From positions 32,370 to 96,369 of the forward strand of contig VFIW01000140.1 of NCBI GenBank assembly GCA_006386115.1: DNA of 64,000 bases, read 5' to 3'. The notes beneath the pieces are model-generated. The model saw nothing but the letters and a program-made list of their open reading frames with translations. It was not told where the DNA came from and did no database searches. Below, one piece after another: positions 61,401 to 64,000 of the stretch. Position 1 is the first letter of the stretch, and each line of letters opens with the position of its first letter. The translations under genes and the position numbers were made by a program. This DNA is from Globisporangium splendens (lineage: Eukaryota; Oomycota; Peronosporomycetes; Pythiales; Pythiaceae).

Positions 61401-63067
61401 TCGGACTTCCAAGAGACAAACACGGACGCAATGGCATCCTTGTGTTTGTGGACCGATTCAGCAAGATGGTCCATCTTGCGCCGGTCTCGGATAAGATCTC
61501 GGCAGAGATGACTGCGAAAGTCTTTGTAGACGTGGTGTTCCGTCTACATGGTCTGCCCTCGGAGATCGTATCGGACCGTGACACTCGGTTTACGTCTAGG
61601 TTTTGGCGAACTCTGCTTGGCATTTTGGATACAAAACTATCCATGTCAACAGCAGCACACCCTGAAACGGATGGTCAAACTGAACGAGTGAATCGTGTCC
61701 TGGAAGACGTGTTGCGCAGTTATGCGACGTCTTTCGGAGAGTGGAGTGAGTTTCTCCCTCTCGCAGAGTTTGCGTTGAACAACTCCACGCATGTCTCGAC
61801 AGGTCATACCCCGTTCAATGTGAACTACGGACTCCACCCGAGAGTGCCAGCGTCACTAGTGGGAGAGGTTTCTACCTTAAGTGGGGGAGAGACTATGGCT
61901 AAGGAGCCACAGTCGGATCTGAATGCTGTCACAGAGTTAAAAGCGAATTTTGACTCGATGAAACCTCTAGACGACATGACAAGTCGTGAGGGACAGCAAG
62001 TCGATGACTTTATTGTGAGGAGACAAGCCGTTGTGAGGTTTGTTCGAGACGCAATTGCAAAGGCTCAGGATCTGCAAAAGGAACAAGCAGATAGGAGCGG
62101 AAGGAAGAACAAGCAAGTATATAAGATCAATGATCTTGTATTACTTAGCACGACTAATCTACCTGAACACGCAGTGTCTAACTTGGGGAGTTCGAAACTT
62201 CTGCCAAGATATATTGGACCGTTCAGGGTAGTTAAATGCAATGGTGATGCCTACACGCTAGACATTCCTAAACGCATGCGACTACACCCTACGTTCTACG
62301 TAGGTAGACTAAAGCCTTACCTTCCAAGTGGGTCAGCGAACCCTACAGAGCCTTTGGCAGACGATCAAGTTGATCCTGAAGTCGCTCCACCAGCTCGCGA
62401 AGAGTCTGTAACTCATCGTCATGGAGCTTCTTCTCGGCATAAAGGCGCTGAAGCACATCAAAGGACTCGTCCTTTATTGTCTCCAACGCGAGAAGGCGAC
62501 CGTGATACTCCTTCCGAAGTGTCTCAAGAGAAACCCCTGCTTCTTCCACAGAGCGCAGTAGACGTTCGTGATACGCATCGCGAGCTTTCTCAGCCTTCTG
62601 GAGTCGTTCAAGCTCGGCTTGAATCTTCTCGAACCTCTGTTCGAAACGTGACTCCATTGCCGAACGCTGGGCAAGACCATCGAAGTGCAAGTCGATCTTC
62701 GACTCCTGCTCCTTCAACCGGTCTTCGAGGCTTTCGCACCGGTCTTCGAGTACCGCGTTGCGAACTTCAAGAGCCTCGATCTGAGCGTGGTGAGCACTCT
62801 TCCACTTCCAGAGTCGCTCAATCGTTTTCGCGTTCAGCCCCACCTCCTCTGATCGATCATCAGGGAGAGCGTCGTTGGATCGTTGAGTCGATAGTCGATC
62901 ACGAGGATCGATCGACTCGTCGTCGAGGAGAGAAGTCGTTGAACCGTCAACGCTTCTACAGAGTACGGTGGCTTGGCTATCCGCCGGACTCGGACACGTG
63001 GGAACCTCGAGAGACTCTTCAGTCTGATGTCCCCGACGTGGTTCACAGTTACGAACAGAGCTTGTAG
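58370..63067 (+). CDS. Gypsy-1 copy A Pol polyprotein, intact
   Basis: About 1.56 thousand codons without a break, made after the -1 shift. Protease ALVDTGASNNFV (from 58568), a Lys/Glu-rich linker, RT with YFDDIFVHS (60034), RNase H CDASDYAIGCALM, integrase HHCC (ECHDGPSSGHLGREK, then CEVCQRVKPSG), core (DFIFGLP, IVSDRDTRF, HPETDGQTERVNRV), GPY/F (PRYIGPFRVVK) and a C-terminal chromodomain (YRVRWLGYPPDSDTWEP, about 62930-63060). The chromodomain is expected to guide integration to modified chromatin. The last 725 bases overlap the antisense ORF. Confidence 0.94.
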   Translation, partial: RERPVGAGLPTGRTKSSVNVVEAQNSCPGVRNAHEVSANRCERVEQEPALIVHKVKVDGYSEPLRALVDTGASNNFVRTQVVRRQGLDLPISNKEMIVRLTNGSKVTMPKRVLRMAIECDDFRGEDEFIALDLDDKFDLILGMPWLRRYQPSIDWKKKKISVDKQVDEDLSCQAAREVIWAYTSVEDVSNESQACDGPSHSNDKPVKTTGGGVVRRQKKTTPVAKSDEEFRSGRVKEDKKTDEEERRSASVPDQDTRKAEDGVKRQEQATSSEYVNVAVYNEEGDSQIVRHVQVENPPSLAQELISLPLMSKKTLKRSLAKGEISQICAIVDEVADDVINTAEVLDERTRKERFDEQSWDALKTNPVYGLVKEYADIFPDKVPDELPQDRGIRHEIDVLPGTKYCIARQWPLPKEQVDAIDEFFAQRQKAGHVRESKSPHCSPTFCVKKATGGWRIVHAFNKLNDATIPAQTPVPRKDMILDGMVGSTVFSAIDLKDGFYQIRMRESDVPFTAVSTPSGMLWEWMVMPQGLKNAPATFNRMVTNVLRPLREFAPSYFDDIFVHSKASEGKKDVDVHLEHLRQVFQVMRENKLYANLKKCIFFAPEIPVLGCFVGKNGVRVDPEKVKSIDDWPIPQNIKQLRQWLGLANYLHKYTRNYAALVQPLTSLLKKDNEWEWPEEHQAAFAEVKKSLREAPVLALADHEKPFHAVCDASDYAIGCALMQHDDEGKERVVSYQSRQLRPAERNYPVHDKELLAMKYALAKFRVYLLGEKQFAIYTDHASLQTAVKTPHLSQRMARWFSFFAEYNFVVHYKPGKSNILADALSRRPDYDPKNKSDDTNGACRLCEDVSAIATGVTSTVQEEITEGYKQDEACQELIKYFKNPSEKALQNLPPRARSRVHRYSMHNELLYYAVDEGDPARIVVPNDEGLRHRLLYECHDGPSSGHLGREKTFLNLSRDYYWPHMYKWVRKYVRTCEVCQRVKPSGSTRAPLRSLAVPQDSWKSVSMDFIFGLPRDKHGRNGILVFVDRFSKMVHLAPVSDKISAEMTAKVFVDVVFRLHGLPSEIVSDRDTRFTSRFWRTLLGILDTKLSMSTAAHPETDGQTERVNRVLEDVLRSYATSFGEWSEFLPLAEFALNNSTHVSTGHTPFNVNYGLHPRVPASLVGEVSTLSGGETMAKEPQSDLNAVTELKANFDSMKPLDDMTSREGQQVDDFIVRRQAVVRFVRDAIAKAQDLQKEQADRSGRKNKQVYKINDLVLLSTTNLPEHAVSNLGSSKLLPRYIGPFRVVKCNGDAYTLDIPKRMRLHPTFYVGRLKPYLPSGSANPTEPLADDQVDPEVAPPAREESVTHRHGASSRHKGAEAHQRTRPLLSPTREGDRDTPSEVSQEKPLLLPQSAVDVRDTHRELSQPSGVVQARLESSRTSVRNVTPLPNAGQDHRSASRSSTPAPSTGLRGFRTGLRVPRCELQEPRSERGEHSSTSRVAQSFSRSAPPPLIDHQGERRWIVESIVDHEDRSTRRRGEKSLNRQRFYRVRWLGYPPDSDTWEPRETLQSDVPDVVHSYEQSL

Positions 63068-63392
63068 TGCTCTCGCGAGCACTAGAACGACGAGAGCCAA
63101 GCTCTTTATGGTCGTTCTCGAGCGTGCCTCCTAGGTTCCCTAGCAAACGCTCGACAAGATTCTCGTTCTCGAGTCAGACAAACGTCTTCCACGACTCGAG
63201 CTTCGCTGTGCTGGACTGGCCAGGATCGTCGCTGCCGGACATCTTGCGCCAGAGGAAGAACAACTCCTTGTAGAACCGACGTCCTCCACGCTTCTTGCGA
63301 ATAGCGGAGATGTCGTACAAGCCGGGAGTCGTCCGCTGCCGCTTTGGCTCGGGCCGTTCTTCGCGCTTCACTTGGTCGCTTGATCGCTTCAT
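62343..63392 (-). pseudogene. Antisense accessory ORF of Gypsy-1 copy A, one nonsense codon
   Basis: Counterpart of 33701-34765. ATG 63390-63392 (MKRSSDQVKREERPE) lies 77 bases inside the LTR, as in copy B. The frame continues to 62343 and is broken only by TGA at 63174-63176 (KTFV, stop, LENENLVERLL, where copy B has Arg). The coiled coil (GLNAKTIERLWKWKSAHHA onward) is about 75% identical to copy B with many conservative substitutions, while the Pol linker on the other strand is about 60% identical. Confidence 0.75.
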
Positions 63393-63468
63393 GGTCAATT
63401 GGAAAGTGAGAGCGGGTGCCTCTTCCGAAAGAAGTAAAGTCCGTGATGGAACTTTAAGGGAGGGATGA

Positions 63469-64000
63469 TGTAATGGGCTAAGGCTGCCATTACATGCAAG
63501 GTGGCTCTTTGTGTGTGTCATACACCACCTTGTGGAAGTGCATTGTGGGTGCGAAGATATTGGGTGAAACACATAATAGTGATCCCCACATGCACAGGTG
63601 ACGTCATCGTCTGACGTCAGAGCAATCTGTGTCTGAGTTGAGCTGTTGGTCGCTAGCCAATATTGAGATTCGGCTTGAGTACGCACAACAGTACTCTAGA
63701 CACGTGAGTGATGGTTCCTACTTGGGGAAACTGCACTGGTGATGAGACCAACGTGTCTCTGCCACCTAAAGTGAGTGGCTGTAGCCAATCACTTTGCCGG
63801 GAATTTTCCACGGGACTTCAAGTTCAAGCTTCTCGAAGATCCCCTGGGTTCAACCTCAGTGTACCCAAGGTTTTATATATCAGATTCATAGGTTTTATTG
63901 TGCATGTTTAGGTTTTAGTTATAAAACCTCTAGGAGCCATAGTGGTGTTTTACATGTAGTGTCAGGAACCATAAGCTCATTTCAATTCAGTTGCATTTTT
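63469..64000 (+). repeat. Gypsy-1 copy A 3' LTR, cut by the window end
   Basis: 532 bp visible of about 607. TGTAATGGGC start, TGACGTCA pair near 63600 and 63613, initiator-like GCTCATTTCAATTCAG near 63975. Confidence 0.88.

Larger units (their letters stand above)
56628..64000 (+). mobile_element. Gypsy-1 copy A, gag and pol intact, runs off the right edge
   Basis: Plus-strand element: 5' LTR 56628-57234, primer-binding region CCTGGTAGCACTTCG (57235-57249), gag 57342-58385, pol 58370-63067, antisense ORF 62343-63392, polypurine tract AAGGGAGGGATGA (63456-63468), 3' LTR from 63469 (truncated by the window). The left flank is CATTG in copia-1 integrase. The LTRs are unexpectedly divergent (my count is about 45 differences in 530 bp). 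Confidence 0.92.

Noticed and set aside
17868..64000. tRNA, rRNA genes or CRISPR arrays in the repeat block
   Set aside because: I found no tRNA-like box pairs, rRNA motifs or regularly spaced short repeats; the direct repeats are LTRs and coding tandem repeats.

Overview
This window looks like nuclear DNA of an oomycete (stramenopile). Short spliced introns, a nuclear-encoded mitochondrial HslV peptidase, a PKA regulatory subunit with a type II-like substrate site, and a PDZ/zinc-finger/AGC kinase fusion fit that group, as do chromodomain Ty3/gypsy and Ty1/copia retrotransposons. Several genes carry 3 to 6 introns. That may fit Saprolegniales better than Phytophthora, but I cannot fix the genus.

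Bases 1-17867 are a compact gene block. It holds a partial TBC-like gene (minus), an FHA/cyclic-nucleotide-binding protein (plus, broken by one stop codon and one frameshift), TRAPPC13 (minus, 6 exons), mitochondrial HslV (plus, 5 exons), PKA regulatory subunit (minus, 4 exons), the rRNA-processing protein EFG1 (plus, 7 exons) and an IREH/Rim15-like AGC kinase (minus, 7 exons). Genes alternate in strand, giving convergent pairs with short spacers and divergent pairs with shared promoter regions. Five of the seven exon chains close perfectly in frame.

From 17868 to the end the window is one block of nested LTR retrotransposons with no host gene. From left to right: a 5'-truncated gypsy (Gypsy-3); a coding-complete Gypsy-2 copy sitting in a split Gypsy-1 LTR; Gypsy-1 debris and an LTR; a decayed copia-1 piece; Gypsy-1 copy B; a solo LTR in inverted orientation; a 3'-truncated second Gypsy-2; copia-1 gag/protease split by a solo LTR; a copia-1 LTR and RT/RNase H; a copia-2 element inserted in copia-1 with a 5-bp target duplication; and Gypsy-1 copy A running off the right edge.

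The most interesting content is in the retroelements. First, both Gypsy-1 and Gypsy-2 carry a long antisense gene. It reads inward from the 3' LTR and overlaps the last 590-725 bases of pol (the chromodomain end), and it encodes an uncharacterised protein ending in a coiled coil. Between the two Gypsy-1 copies this antisense protein is better conserved (about 75%) than the Pol linker encoded on the other strand (about 60%), so it is probably a selected gene. Second, gag and pol are joined in both families by a textbook -1 frameshift signal (A_AAA_AAC in Gypsy-1, G_GGA_AAC in Gypsy-2). Each is followed 6-8 nt later by a bulged hairpin containing the gag stop, with compensatory changes between copies. 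Third, the copia elements appear to be primed by the anticodon arm of initiator tRNA-Met, with the gag start codon lying inside the primer-binding site.
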